From Croceibacterium selenioxidans (GTDB lineage: Bacteria; Pseudomonadota; Alphaproteobacteria; Sphingomonadales; Sphingomonadaceae): DNA of 64,000 bases. The stretch spans positions 618,501 through 682,500 of the forward strand of contig NZ_JAHFVK010000002.1 of the NCBI RefSeq assembly GCF_018599195.1, read 5' to 3'. Positions 34,459-43,502 of the stretch are shown here, piece after piece. Under the pieces are notes generated by a model, which worked only from the letters and a program-made list of their open reading frames with translations, ran no database searches and was not told where the DNA came from. A program made the position numbers and the translations under genes. Every line of letters begins with the position of its first letter. Within the stretch, counting starts at the first letter, position 1.

Positions 34459-36552
34459 TTAGTGCCCCCAATCCTCGTTGGCACGCGAGATCAGGTAGTG
34501 ATGAATGGCCTCGGCCTCTTCCTTCGACAGCACGTCGGCGAAGCTCGCCATGCCGTTCGCCGCGCGTTGGCCGCCAATGACGATGTCGAGGAAGGCGGCG
34601 TGCGTGGCCGGCGTCATATGGCGCAGGTCCTTTACCCCGCCGCGCGCCGCGTTGCCGTGACACAGCGCACAGTTGGCGCCGTAGAGCTGCTCGCCCCGCC
34701 CGACGACTTCGGGTGACCCGGCGAGCGCCGGCGGCGCCGATAGCTCGGGTACTTCGACCGATTGCGCGGGCAGCGGCGGTAGCTTGGCCTTGCCGCCCAG
34801 CTTGAACACCAGCAAGCGCGGCTTCGAGAGGAACAGCTGCGAATAGGCAGAGCGCTCGACATGCGCGAGCCCTCCGCCCCAGCCGGCATTGACCGCGACA
34901 TATTGCTCGCCGTCGACCATGTAGGTGATCGGCGCGGAGATCGGCACCTGCTGCACCGGCATCTCCCACACCTTCTCGCCAGTGTCGGCGCGATAGGCGG
35001 CGAAGGTCGTGCCGATCGTCCCTTCGAACACCAGGTTGCCTGCGGTCACCAGCACGCCCCCGCTGCCCTTCTGCGGCGAAGGAATGCGCCAGACCTCGCG
35101 CTGCGCCACGGGATCCCAGGCCGAAAGCCAGCCGCGCGAGTGGGCATCGGCATATTCGGCGATCGTCTTGCGCTCCGCGTCGTAGCCGCCGAAGCTGGTG
35201 CCCAGCGAAGGCTTGTCGGGATCGAAGCTCTCGGCCGCAGCATAGGCCATGTAGGTTTCGCTCACCGGCACATAGACCAGACCGGTGAGCGGACTGAACG
35301 CCATCGGGTTCCAGTTATGCCCCCCGCCCGCACCGGGCGAAACCATGACCGGGGTGGTGCCATAACGCGCCGCCGGGTTTTCTATCGGCCGCCCGCTCGC
35401 CATGTCGACACCGGTCGCCCAGGTGATCGGCACATAGGCCTTGGCCGAAATCAGCTCCCCGGTCTCGCGGTCGAGCACATAGAAGAACCCGTTCTTCGGC
35501 GCTTGCATCAGCACCTTGCGTACCCGCCCGTCGACCTTGAGATCGGCCAGGATCATCTGCTGCGTGGCGGTGTAGTCCCACTCCTCGCCGGGAGTCGTCT
35601 GATAGTGCCAGACATACTCCCCCGTATCGGCCTTGAGCGCAACGATCGAGGCCAGGAAAAGGTTGTCCCCGCCGCCCGGGCTGCGCCACTTCCTCACCCA
35701 GGGCGACCCATTGCCCGTGCCGATGTAGATCAGGTTCAGCTTGGGATCGTAGGAAAGGCTGTCCCACACCGTCCCACCGCCGCCGGCCTTCCACCACTCT
35801 CCGGTCCAGGTCTTGGCGGCCATTTCCATCGCCGCGTTCTCGAACCCATTGGCAGGGTCGCCCGGCACCGTATGGAAACGCCAGAGCTGCTTCCCGGTCT
35901 CAGCGTCATAGGCGCTGACATAGCCGCGCACCCCCAGCTCCGCTCCGCCGTTACCGATCAACACTTTGCCGTCGAACACCCGGGGCGCGCCGGTGATGGT
36001 GTAGGATTTCGAATTGTCGACCGTCAGCTCCGACCACACCGGCTTCCCGGTCTTCGAATCGAGCGCAATCAGCCGCCCGTCGAGCGTGCCGACGTAGATC
36101 TTGCCCTTCCATGCCGCCAGACCGCGCGAGACGATGTCGCAGCAGGCCATGCGCCCGTACTTGAGCGGAACCTGCGGGTCATAGCTCCACAAAGTCCGCC
36201 CCGTCTTCGCGTCGTAAGCGGTGACGATGTTCCAGGGCTGCACGTTGTAGAGCACCCCGTCGATCGCCAGCGGCGTCGCTTCCATCCCGCGCGTGGTGGC
36301 AATGTCGGCAAACCAGGCGAGGCCTAGCTGACTCACGTTCCCCGCGTTGATCTGGCTCAACGGACTGAAGCGCTGCTCGTCATAAGTGCGCCCGTTGCTC
36401 ATCCATTGCCCGGCATTCCCGTCGGCATCGAGCAGGCGCGCATGGTCGACCCGCGCCGAGCCGTTATCTTGCGCTGAGACCGGCAAGACCGTGGCGAACA
36501 GACTTAGACCCAGGGCCAGGCCAACCGCCTGCCTCACCAGTTGTGACCCCAC
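34459..36552 (-). CDS. PQQ-dependent quinohaemoprotein alcohol dehydrogenase
   Basis: This 697-residue protein starts at GTG 36552 (an alternative GTG lies at 36537). It has a signal peptide ending VSA-QDNG. The eight-bladed PQQ propeller shows the vicinal cysteines RMACCDIVSRG, which form the characteristic disulfide ring, and TPGEEWDYTATQ with the catalytic Asp. The C-terminus carries one cytochrome c domain with CALCH, near residue 618, as in type II quinohaemoprotein alcohol dehydrogenases. Electrons would go from the periplasmic alcohol via PQQ to heme c. It overlaps the deacetylase stop and precedes the NTF2-like gene. No PQQ biosynthesis genes are in the window. The substrate could be a lignin- or carotenoid-derived alcohol or aldehyde, given the carotenoid oxygenase in the cluster, but this is inference. 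Confidence 0.94.
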   Translation of the reverse strand: MGSQLVRQAVGLALGLSLFATVLPVSAQDNGSARVDHARLLDADGNAGQWMSNGRTYDEQRFSPLSQINAGNVSQLGLAWFADIATTRGMEATPLAIDGVLYNVQPWNIVTAYDAKTGRTLWSYDPQVPLKYGRMACCDIVSRGLAAWKGKIYVGTLDGRLIALDSKTGKPVWSELTVDNSKSYTITGAPRVFDGKVLIGNGGAELGVRGYVSAYDAETGKQLWRFHTVPGDPANGFENAAMEMAAKTWTGEWWKAGGGGTVWDSLSYDPKLNLIYIGTGNGSPWVRKWRSPGGGDNLFLASIVALKADTGEYVWHYQTTPGEEWDYTATQQMILADLKVDGRVRKVLMQAPKNGFFYVLDRETGELISAKAYVPITWATGVDMASGRPIENPAARYGTTPVMVSPGAGGGHNWNPMAFSPLTGLVYVPVSETYMAYAAAESFDPDKPSLGTSFGGYDAERKTIAEYADAHSRGWLSAWDPVAQREVWRIPSPQKGSGGVLVTAGNLVFEGTIGTTFAAYRADTGEKVWEMPVQQVPISAPITYMVDGEQYVAVNAGWGGGLAHVERSAYSQLFLSKPRLLVFKLGGKAKLPPLPAQSVEVPELSAPPALAGSPEVVGRGEQLYGANCALCHGNAARGGVKDLRHMTPATHAAFLDIVIGGQRAANGMASFADVLSKEEAEAIHHYLISRANEDWGH

Positions 36553-37505
36553 TATCGCGCCCCCCGCACGATCACCCGTTCCTCGAACAACTTCTCAAGC
36601 ACCGCCTCGTTCGTCCTTTCATAGACCAGGCTTTTCGGGTTCTTCCCGGCGACGTGGGCCAGAGCCGCCAGCCGTCCGCCACCCAGGTAAAGCGTATCCG
36701 GTTCGGTCTGCGCGATGGGGTCGCGATAGGCTTCGTCCAGGGTGACGATGGTCCAGCCGGCCGCGCGCAACCCCTTGATCAGGTCGACGATAAACAGCCC
36801 GGCGAGGTCGGTTTCATGGAGCAACAGGACGTGAGCGGGCTGGCGGCCAAGGGTCTCGCGAGCCATGGCGTCATAAAAGTCAGCCGTCCCGACGATCGTC
36901 TCGACATAAAGGTCGCGCAGGGCGTCCCTATCGATCGGCCGCTTCGCCTCGACCGCTTTGCGGGCAAGGTCGTCGATCGCCCAGTCGTAATCGTCAATTG
37001 TGACGTAGGCGTTCATCAACCCGCGCTCGCGGAGGGCCGTGCGCAGGGCATCGCGCCGCGCGAGGTCGCGCCCCTCGTCGAGATAGGGAAAGCGGTACCA
37101 GGGTCGCTTGCCCGGCTTCCCGGCGAGCCAGGCCTCGGCCCGGTCGAGATCGGAAACATAGTCCGCCGCGGTGTTTTGCGAGAGCCAGGTGTGGCTGTGC
37201 GAGTGATTGCCGATTACGTGCCCGGCCGCGACATAAGCGCGTATCCGCTCCTCCCCGCCCTTGCCGAAATCGGTATCGAGATTGCCGGTGGTGACGAAAA
37301 ACCCCGCCTGCTCGACGCCAGCCTGGGCCAGTCCGGTGATAAGCGCCGCTGTCCGCTGGTCCGGGGTCATGAAGCCCCCCGGATGGCGTGGCACGTCGTC
37401 GAAGCTGATGGCGATGCGCTTCCCCTCCTGCGCAAGCGCGGGCACGGCGGCCGCGCCTAGAGCGAGCGTGGCAACCGCCAGCAGAAGTCTCAGGAGACCA
37501 GCCAC
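36552..37505 (-). CDS. Exported polysaccharide deacetylase family protein (NodB domain)
   Basis: This 317-residue protein has a signal peptide ending ALA-QEGK. NodB homology motifs are KRIAISFDDVPRHPGG (catalytic and metal Asp) and VIGNHSHSHTWLS (metal His-x3-His). Residues YRFPYLDEG (third motif) and HVLLLHETD (late His) follow. The family removes N- or O-acetyl groups from chitin, peptidoglycan or other polysaccharides, though some members act on small cyclic imides. The start lies 12 bases after the carotenoid oxygenase stop, so co-transcription is likely. Confidence 0.9.
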   Translation of the reverse strand: MAGLLRLLLAVATLALGAAAVPALAQEGKRIAISFDDVPRHPGGFMTPDQRTAALITGLAQAGVEQAGFFVTTGNLDTDFGKGGEERIRAYVAAGHVIGNHSHSHTWLSQNTAADYVSDLDRAEAWLAGKPGKRPWYRFPYLDEGRDLARRDALRTALRERGLMNAYVTIDDYDWAIDDLARKAVEAKRPIDRDALRDLYVETIVGTADFYDAMARETLGRQPAHVLLLHETDLAGLFIVDLIKGLRAAGWTIVTLDEAYRDPIAQTEPDTLYLGGGRLAALAHVAGKNPKSLVYERTNEAVLEKLFEERVIVRGAR

Positions 37506-37517
37506 GCGTCGTTCGGC

Positions 37518-39137
37518 TTACGCGTGGGTCAGACCGGGGATCTGGCTCGCATCGGCCCAGAACCCGTGGACCTGCCCGACGACTGGGAACGGCATCCTCA
37601 CCCGGGCGACGGGGCCCGCGGCAACGTCCTTGGTGTCGATCAGGATCAAGTCCGAGCGGCCGCCCTCCTTCATGCTGCTGCCGATCCCGATCAGGTAGCC
37701 GTCGCCCTCCTCCGCATCCTTCTTGCGCGGAACAAAGGTCATCTCGGACAGCGAGTAATCCGGCACCGAGGCCACTTGGACCGTCTTCTCCTGATGGTCG
37801 ATGATCGACCACCCACCGCCAGGTCCCGGGCTGTTGAGGTAGCCATAGCGGTAGGGCAGCGTGTGGAACCGGTCGTCCTGGCGAGAGAGCACGCCGCTCA
37901 CTTGCGGGAACAGGGTTTCGCTCTGGAAGCGGTCGTTGGTCCGGCTCGAAAGATCGACCGTGAATCGCCGGATCAGCCCGCGCGACTTCGCCGGGTCGAA
38001 CGGTTCGTGAAGGCTCGGAAAGAACGGGAACTGGTTACCTTCGCCGCCGTCCCAGTCGACGGTGATCTTGTCGCCATCGGACCAGCCGCCCATGACGTGA
38101 GTGCAGAACAGGTTAGGCCCCCTGAACCACCGCAGATCCTTGCCGTCCCCGCCACGGCGCATGACGCCGAGATAGCAGGGTGCCTGCGAATCGTAGGAGA
38201 AGTGCACTCCGCCTGCCTGGATGCGCTTCGCATCGGCCACCATGTTGGTCAGGTAGAGCACGATATGCGTCTGGGTGACCGCGAAGTCGTGCATCATCCC
38301 GGCATAGGGCGCCTGGACCGTGGTGCTCCAGTTCACCTGGCCGTTACGGTCGGCCGAGAACACGAAGATGTCCTTCGACAGCAGCCCGTTCGCCTCGTAG
38401 CCGAAGCCGATGTACTCGCCGGTCAGCGGGTCGATCTTCGGATGCGCGGTGTGGGTCTGGCTCGCGAGCTTGCCGCCAAACGTGTAGTAATCGTCGAGCG
38501 TCTCGAGCGTCAGCGGGTCCATGGAGACCGGCGGGCTGTCCTCCTTGAACACCAGCAGCTTGCCGTGGTGCAGGAACAACTGTGTGTTCGCGGTCCCGCG
38601 GCTCAGTCCCTTGACGCTGGGATCGTCGGTCAGCGGGTTGCGATACATTCCGAATAAAGAGCGCCGCGCCTCGTGCTGCGCCTTCCACCGCTGGTTGCGG
38701 ACGTAGCGGGTGCGATAGTCGACGTGCCCGTCCTTGATGCGGAACATGCTGACATGCCCCTCGCCGTCGAACACGATGTCGGAGGCGTATTTCGGGTCCT
38801 TCGGGTACTGGGGGTCGGGCCCGACACGATAGAACACCCCGTCGAGGTCCTTGGGCCAGGCGCCTTCGACTTCGCAGTCGTAGAGATCGATCTCCGCCCG
38901 ATTCACCGCCCCGCCGGCACTCCCGCCGCCGCCGAACGCTTGCCGGCTGTCAGGGAAGTCGACCTGCGGCGCCGCGGATGTCGCGCCTTGAGCCAGCACT
39001 GGCGAAGACGCCGCGAGCCCGGCCAGCGCCGCACCGGTTCCCACCGTAGCGGCGCCAAGGAAATGCCGTCTATTCAACCCACTCGCGCTAGCAGATTCAG
39101 GCGATACTCCCGCCGAACCGGCGTCGTCCTTGTTCAC
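37518..39137 (-). CDS. Exported carotenoid oxygenase family protein (lignostilbene dioxygenase-like)
   Basis: This 539-residue protein starts at GTG 39137 with GGGAGG seven bases upstream. A twin-arginine signal (LNRRHFLGAA) is present, so the folded protein reaches the periplasm with its iron. The four iron-binding histidines of the RPE65/carotenoid oxygenase propeller are in SQTHTAHPKID, YAGMMHDFAVTQTH, LFCTHVMGGW and QVHGFWAD. The fold cleaves C=C double bonds in carotenoids or stilbenes. In sphingomonads this family includes lignostilbene dioxygenases, and Tat-exported members are less common. It leads a cluster with a deacetylase, a PQQ dehydrogenase and an NTF2-like protein, a possible path for cleaving and oxidising an aromatic or polyene substrate. 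The substrate is not certain. Confidence 0.92.
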   Translation of the reverse strand: MNKDDAGSAGVSPESASASGLNRRHFLGAATVGTGAALAGLAASSPVLAQGATSAAPQVDFPDSRQAFGGGGSAGGAVNRAEIDLYDCEVEGAWPKDLDGVFYRVGPDPQYPKDPKYASDIVFDGEGHVSMFRIKDGHVDYRTRYVRNQRWKAQHEARRSLFGMYRNPLTDDPSVKGLSRGTANTQLFLHHGKLLVFKEDSPPVSMDPLTLETLDDYYTFGGKLASQTHTAHPKIDPLTGEYIGFGYEANGLLSKDIFVFSADRNGQVNWSTTVQAPYAGMMHDFAVTQTHIVLYLTNMVADAKRIQAGGVHFSYDSQAPCYLGVMRRGGDGKDLRWFRGPNLFCTHVMGGWSDGDKITVDWDGGEGNQFPFFPSLHEPFDPAKSRGLIRRFTVDLSSRTNDRFQSETLFPQVSGVLSRQDDRFHTLPYRYGYLNSPGPGGGWSIIDHQEKTVQVASVPDYSLSEMTFVPRKKDAEEGDGYLIGIGSSMKEGGRSDLILIDTKDVAAGPVARVRMPFPVVGQVHGFWADASQIPGLTHA

Positions 39138-39285
39138 GGCCTACCCTCCCCAACGGCTTCCCGCCGCTTTGGAGCTATGCTTGTCCGATTATGGGGATTT
39201 GGCAAGTGAAGGCATGAGCAAAAATCACGCTGGCGGGAAGGAGGCTCGCGAATGGAGCGCTTTCCGCCGGTCCCGATGGGGAAAA

Positions 39286-39372
39286 TGGTGCCCAGAAGAG
39301 GACTCGAACCTCCACGCCCTTTCGAGCGCCGCCACCTGAAGACGGTGCGTCTACCAATTCCGCCATCTGGGC
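39286..39372 (-). tRNA. tRNA-Leu (CAG anticodon)
   Basis: The reverse strand gives acceptor arms GCCCAGA and TCTGGGC, discriminator A and an encoded CCA. The anticodon stem is CCGTC/GGCGG around loop TTCAGGT, so the anticodon is CAG, reading CUG codons. A long variable arm (CGCTCGAAAGGGCG) and the GGTTCGAGTCC T-arm make this a class II leucine tRNA of 87 bases. It is flanked by short non-coding stretches of about 150 and 180 bases. Confidence 0.97.
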
Positions 39373-39555
39373 ACGGGCCGCGCGGTCGTCTTAGGCCGGC
39401 GGCGGGTAGGCGCGGGCCACTAGCGAAGGGGAGGGGGCGTTGTCAATCGTCGCGATGCACCGCAGTGCGGCTTGCGACGCTGGCCGGCATGCGGCATGGG
39501 CCGCGCGAGAGTTGAGCAGGAACCGGCGGCAAGCCGGACGGGTTGGAAACAGGCA

Positions 39556-40503
39556 ATGGCGCAAGTGGATTCGCTCGAAGACAAGATCGTGGTGCTGATC
39601 GGTGGTGGAGGCTTTCTGGGCTCGCACGTCGCCGAGGTGCTGCTGCGCCGCGGCGCTCGCGTCAGGATTGCCGAGCGGCATCCCGAACAGGCTTATCACC
39701 TGCGCGCCCTGGCCAATCTCGGGCAAATCCAGTTCCTGCGCGCCAACGTCCGCGACAAGCACAGCCTCGATGCGGCCACCCGCGGCGCCGACGCCGTGGT
39801 CTACCTAGTCGGCACCTTCGGCGACGCGCAATTCGAACTCCAGGCCGAAGGGGCCGGAGAGGCCGCGAAGGCCGCCGCCGCCAATGGCGCCAAGGCTTTC
39901 GTCTACATCTCGGCGCTGGGCGCGGACCCGGCCTCCGACAGTGGCTACGCTTCCTCCAAGGGCGAGGGAGAGCAACTGGTGCGTGAGGCCTTCCCCACGG
40001 CGACCGTTGTGCGTCCCTCGGTCCTCTTCGGTGACGATGACAAGTTCGTCAGCCTGTTCGCCGGGCTGATTGCCGCTCTTCCCGCCTTGCCGGTGTTCGG
40101 CGCCGAGTCCCGGCTGCAGCCGCTGTTCGTGGATGATGCGGCGGAAGCGATCGTGAACGCGCTGGCTGATTCCGAAATCCACGGCGGCAAGACGTACGAA
40201 ATCGCCGGACCCGAAATCCTCACGGTCGAAGAGCTGCATCACCGAATTTCCAAGGCCCAAGGGCGCGAGCGAGTGTTCTTCCGCCTGCCCGATGCGATTG
40301 CCGCGCTGTTCGCGGTGTTGCCCGGCACGCCGATGAATTCCGACCAATGGAAGCTACTCAAGCGTGGCAACGTGGCGTCGGGGCAGCTACCCGGCTGCGA
40401 CAAGCTTGGCGTGCAACCAAAGCCGCTCGGCCTGTTCCTCGACCGCTGGATGATGCGCTATCGCAAGCACGGCCGCTTCGGAACGAAGAACGAGCTGGCC
40501 TGA
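39556..40503 (+). CDS. NDUFA9-like NAD(P)-binding protein (atypical SDR)
   Basis: The protein has 315 residues from ATG 39556, where the frame is open upstream. The N-terminus has a Rossmann glycine motif IGGGGFLGSHVAEVLLRRGA and then RIAERHP. YVSALGADP-type and YASSKGEGEQ segments (residues about 120-140) give the YxxxK of the extended SDR fold. LQPLFVDDAAEAIVNAL and YEIAGPEILTVEEL follow, which is the usual NDUFA9-family layout. NDUFA9 homologues in alphaproteobacteria are accessory to complex I or bind quinone-pathway partners. Alternative small-molecule epimerases are less likely by length and motifs. Confidence 0.88.
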   Translation: MAQVDSLEDKIVVLIGGGGFLGSHVAEVLLRRGARVRIAERHPEQAYHLRALANLGQIQFLRANVRDKHSLDAATRGADAVVYLVGTFGDAQFELQAEGAGEAAKAAAANGAKAFVYISALGADPASDSGYASSKGEGEQLVREAFPTATVVRPSVLFGDDDKFVSLFAGLIAALPALPVFGAESRLQPLFVDDAAEAIVNALADSEIHGGKTYEIAGPEILTVEELHHRISKAQGRERVFFRLPDAIAALFAVLPGTPMNSDQWKLLKRGNVASGQLPGCDKLGVQPKPLGLFLDRWMMRYRKHGRFGTKNELA

Positions 40504-40505
40504 GC

Positions 40506-40985
40506 CTAGTTCGCCGGCTGGGTGCCTTCGTCACCCAGCAAGTTCACCGGCTCGACCAGCAGCATCGACCCTTCGGTCCCGCGAATTCGCACTCGCTCTC
40601 CCTTGGCCACATCGGGACCGCGCGCGATCCACTCGCTGTCACCGAGCTTTACCCGGCCACTGCCGTGTTCGATCGCTTGGACCACCAGCGCCGTCTCGCC
40701 GACCAGCCGCGCACCACGCCGGTTCATCAGCGGGTCCGTGCTTTCGATCGGCTTCTGGCCGAGAAACCGCTTGGCCGAGAACGCCACGATCAGCGACAGG
40801 AACACGAAGTCCACAACCTGCATCGGCAACGACAGGTCGAGCGCCGCGGTCATCGCGCCGGTGACGATCGCGGCGACCGCCAGCCAGATGAGATAGACGC
40901 CCGGCACGAGCATCTCGAGGCCGGCCAGCACCAGCCCCAGGGTCAGCCAGACCCAATGCGCTTCCAGGCCGTTCAGCCAATCCAT
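40506..40985 (-). CDS. NfeD family membrane protein
   Basis: This 159-residue protein has three to four short helices in the first half (WVWLTLGLVLAGLEMLVPG, VYLIWLAVAAIVTG, VVDFVFLSLIVAF) and a C-terminal OB-fold (RLVGETALVVQAIEHG, KLGDSEWIARGPD). This is the short NfeD form that pairs with stomatin-like proteins. The gene directly follows the SPFH gene with 6 bases between, the classic NfeD-SPFH pair involved in membrane quality and lipid-domain organisation. Confidence 0.93.
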   Translation of the reverse strand: MDWLNGLEAHWVWLTLGLVLAGLEMLVPGVYLIWLAVAAIVTGAMTAALDLSLPMQVVDFVFLSLIVAFSAKRFLGQKPIESTDPLMNRRGARLVGETALVVQAIEHGSGRVKLGDSEWIARGPDVAKGERVRIRGTEGSMLLVEPVNLLGDEGTQPAN

Positions 40986-40991
40986 CGGCGC

Positions 40992-41987
40992 CTAACCCTC
41001 CCCCTCGTTGCGGGTGCGAGGGACAGCGACGCGCGGCGCGTTTTTGGGTAGCTCGATCGGAGTCGTAACGTCGCCCTTGCGGGCGTCGCCGAGTATTTCG
41101 CGCGCCATCTCGCCGATCCCGCCCAGGGTGCCGATGAGCTGGGTCGCCTCGATCGGGAACAGGATGGTCTTGGCGTTGGGGCTGGTGGCGAACTTGCCGA
41201 TAGCCTTCGTGTATTCCTGGGCGATGAAGTAGTTGATCGCCTGGTTGCCCGACTGCGCGATCGCTTGCGAGACCACTTCGGTCGCCCGGGCCTCCGCCTC
41301 CGCCGCACGCTCGCGCGCCTCGGCGTCGCGGAAGGCGGCTTCGCGCTTGCCTTCCGCCGAGAGGATCGCCGACTGCTTCTCGCCCTCGGCGCGCAAGATG
41401 CGGCTGGCGCGCTCGCCTTCGGCCTCGAGGATCTCGGCCCGCTTGAGGCGCTCGGCCTTCATCTGCCGCGCCATGGCTTCGGAGATGTCGATCGGCGGGC
41501 GGATGTCCTTGATCTCCACGCGAGTGATCTTGACGCCCCACGGGCTCGTCGCGTGGTCCACCACGCCGAGCAGGCGGGCGTTGATCTCGTCGCGCTTCGA
41601 CAGTGTCTCGTCGAGGTCCATCGAGCCCATCACGGTGCGCAAGTTGGTGGTCACGATGGCCATGATCGCGGCATAGAGATTGTGCACCTCGTAAGCGGCC
41701 TTGCCGGCATCGAGGACCTGAAAGAACACCACCGCATCGACACCGACCATGGCGTTGTCGCGGGTGATGATCTCCTGCCCCGGGATGTCGAGCACCTGCT
41801 CCATCATGTTGACCTTCTGGCCGACGCGATCGACGAACGGCACGATCAGGTGCAGGCCAGGTTCGGCCGAGAGGGTGAACTTGCCGAGGCGCTCGACCGT
41901 GTAGACGTATCCCTGGCGGACCACGCGGACGCCCATCATCAGGAAGATGAGCATGACAAAGACCAGGGCACCGATGACTGCGTACAT
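40992..41987 (-). CDS. SPFH/Band 7 (stomatin/QmcA-like) membrane protein
   Basis: The start at ATG 41987 (MYAVIGALVFV) follows GGGGGAG by eight bases; upstream in-frame codons lack an RBS. The 331-residue protein has one N-terminal membrane segment, then the Band 7 domain (EPGLHLIVPFVDRV, then LDIPGQEIITRDN and GVDAVVFFQV). A long alanine/glutamate coiled coil (residues about 200-260: RAEILEAEGERASRIL and similar) and a C-terminal hydrophobic segment follow. Such proteins oligomerise at the inner membrane and modulate FtsH-type proteases. It is coupled to the NfeD gene. Confidence 0.95.
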   Translation of the reverse strand: MYAVIGALVFVMLIFLMMGVRVVRQGYVYTVERLGKFTLSAEPGLHLIVPFVDRVGQKVNMMEQVLDIPGQEIITRDNAMVGVDAVVFFQVLDAGKAAYEVHNLYAAIMAIVTTNLRTVMGSMDLDETLSKRDEINARLLGVVDHATSPWGVKITRVEIKDIRPPIDISEAMARQMKAERLKRAEILEAEGERASRILRAEGEKQSAILSAEGKREAAFRDAEARERAAEAEARATEVVSQAIAQSGNQAINYFIAQEYTKAIGKFATSPNAKTILFPIEATQLIGTLGGIGEMAREILGDARKGDVTTPIELPKNAPRVAVPRTRNEGEG

Positions 41988-42151
41988 GGACTTCACTCCC
42001 CCGAAACCGTCCTGTGCGGCCATCGTACCTTGCGGCGGACCGGGGGCAAGCGAAAGCGACTCCGGCTAATCGTGGGCCCCGATTGTGCAGGCTTCGTCGT
42101 CCTTCTAGAGAGGCTGCCGATAAAGGGAATCAGGGTCTGGGAGGATCGCTC

Positions 42152-43429
42152 ATGAAGAAGCTTGCGTTGACGGCCGTGTGCATGGTGCTGGCCGCGTCGG
42201 GGACAATCGTTTCGGCGCAGAACGCGCCGGCCCCGGCTCAGGCCCCTGCGGCCGCGAGACCGGCAGGCCCGCCGCCGGTGCCGCCTCTGGGCGATGGTCC
42301 GTGGGACGTGCAGGGTGCGGACGCCAAGCTTCACGTGGAAGTCGTTACCAAGGGTCTCGACCATCCCTGGGCCCTCGCCTTCCTGCCGGATGGAGGCATG
42401 CTGGTGACCGAGCGGCCCGGCCGCTTACGGATCGTTCGCGACGGCGTGCTCGATCCCAAGCCGATCGAAGGCCTGCCGCCGATCTTTGCCCCGGGCATCG
42501 CCGGGCTGACCGACATCGTGCTCGACCCGAACTTCGCCACCAACCGCGTGATCTACCTGGCGTACAGCAAGGCGGACCCGGCCGAGGGCGCCAACCCGAC
42601 ACCCAACGTCAATTCGACGCTCGCCGTGATGCGCGCGAAGTGGGACGGCGCCCACCAGCTGACCGAGGTGAAGGACATCTTCGTGGCCGATGCCTGGTAC
42701 GGCAAGCCGCCGCTGCCGCCCAAGTGCTGCGGTCAGGGCCCGGCTTTCGGCAGCTTCGGCGGGCGCATGGCGCTCGATAGCGAAGGCCACCTGTTCGTCA
42801 CCAGCGGCGACCGTAACTTCGGCGAGAAGGTGCAGGATCCCTCCAACCACTTCGGCAAGATCCTGCGCCTCAACCTCGACGGCAGTCCGGCAAAGGACAA
42901 TCCCCTCGCCGGCCGGCAGGGTGCCAAGCCGGAGATCTGGTCGACCGGGCACCGCAACCCGACCGGACTCTACTTCGATGCCGCTACCGGCCGCCTGTGG
43001 GAGACCGAGTTCGGCCCGCGCGGCGGCGATGAGGTCAACCTGATCCAGCGCGGCGGCAACTACGGCTGGATGGATGTCACCCAGGGCTTCCACTACAATG
43101 CCGAGCCGGCGAAGAAGGGCACCCGCAATGTCGAAGGCATGATCGATCCGGTCTGGGCCTTCGGACCGCCGTCGGGCAACCCGGGCAACCTCGCCATCTA
43201 TCGCGGTTCGGCCTTCCCGCAGTGGCAGGGCGATATGCTGCTCGCGGCCATGAATCGTTCGCTCGTGCACTTCAGGCTCTCGCCCGATGGCCACGTGGTG
43301 TGGAAGGAAGACCTGCTTTCCAACCTCGGCCAGCGCCTGCGTGACGTACGGGTGGCGCCTGACGGTTCGCTCTACATCCTGACCGACGAGACGGCCGGCG
43401 CGATCCTGCGCGTAACGCCGGGAAGCTGA
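42152..43429 (+). CDS. Exported PQQ-dependent sugar dehydrogenase (soluble aldose dehydrogenase family)
   Basis: The start at ATG 42152 follows GGGAGGA by six bases. The 425-residue protein has a signal peptide ending VSA-QNAP, then a proline/alanine-rich linker. The GSDH propeller is shown by DHPWALAFLPDG (with the catalytic His of this fold), TERPGRLRIV, GHRNPTGLYFD and FGPRGGDEVNLIQRGGNYGW. Members oxidise aldoses with PQQ in the periplasm and pass electrons on. A distinctive PKCCGQG with adjacent cysteines occurs near residue 191. A hairpin follows the stop at 43443. Confidence 0.92.
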   Translation: MKKLALTAVCMVLAASGTIVSAQNAPAPAQAPAAARPAGPPPVPPLGDGPWDVQGADAKLHVEVVTKGLDHPWALAFLPDGGMLVTERPGRLRIVRDGVLDPKPIEGLPPIFAPGIAGLTDIVLDPNFATNRVIYLAYSKADPAEGANPTPNVNSTLAVMRAKWDGAHQLTEVKDIFVADAWYGKPPLPPKCCGQGPAFGSFGGRMALDSEGHLFVTSGDRNFGEKVQDPSNHFGKILRLNLDGSPAKDNPLAGRQGAKPEIWSTGHRNPTGLYFDAATGRLWETEFGPRGGDEVNLIQRGGNYGWMDVTQGFHYNAEPAKKGTRNVEGMIDPVWAFGPPSGNPGNLAIYRGSAFPQWQGDMLLAAMNRSLVHFRLSPDGHVVWKEDLLSNLGQRLRDVRVAPDGSLYILTDETAGAILRVTPGS

Positions 43430-43442
43430 GCCCTGCCTCGTT

Positions 43443-43467
43443 CCTCCCCGAAAGAAGATCGGGGAGG
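43443..43467 (+). terminator. Hairpin after the PQQ sugar dehydrogenase (repeat family copy)
   Basis: CCTCCCCGA at 43443-43451 pairs with TCGGGGAGG at 43459-43467 across the loop AAGAAGA, followed by ATTT. It lies 13 bases after the dehydrogenase stop, and its stem matches the hairpins at 22236 and 29223. A terminator role fits its place. Confidence 0.72.
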
Positions 43468-43502
43468 ATTTGTCCTGTTCGACCGGCCTGCACCGCCCCC
43501 TG

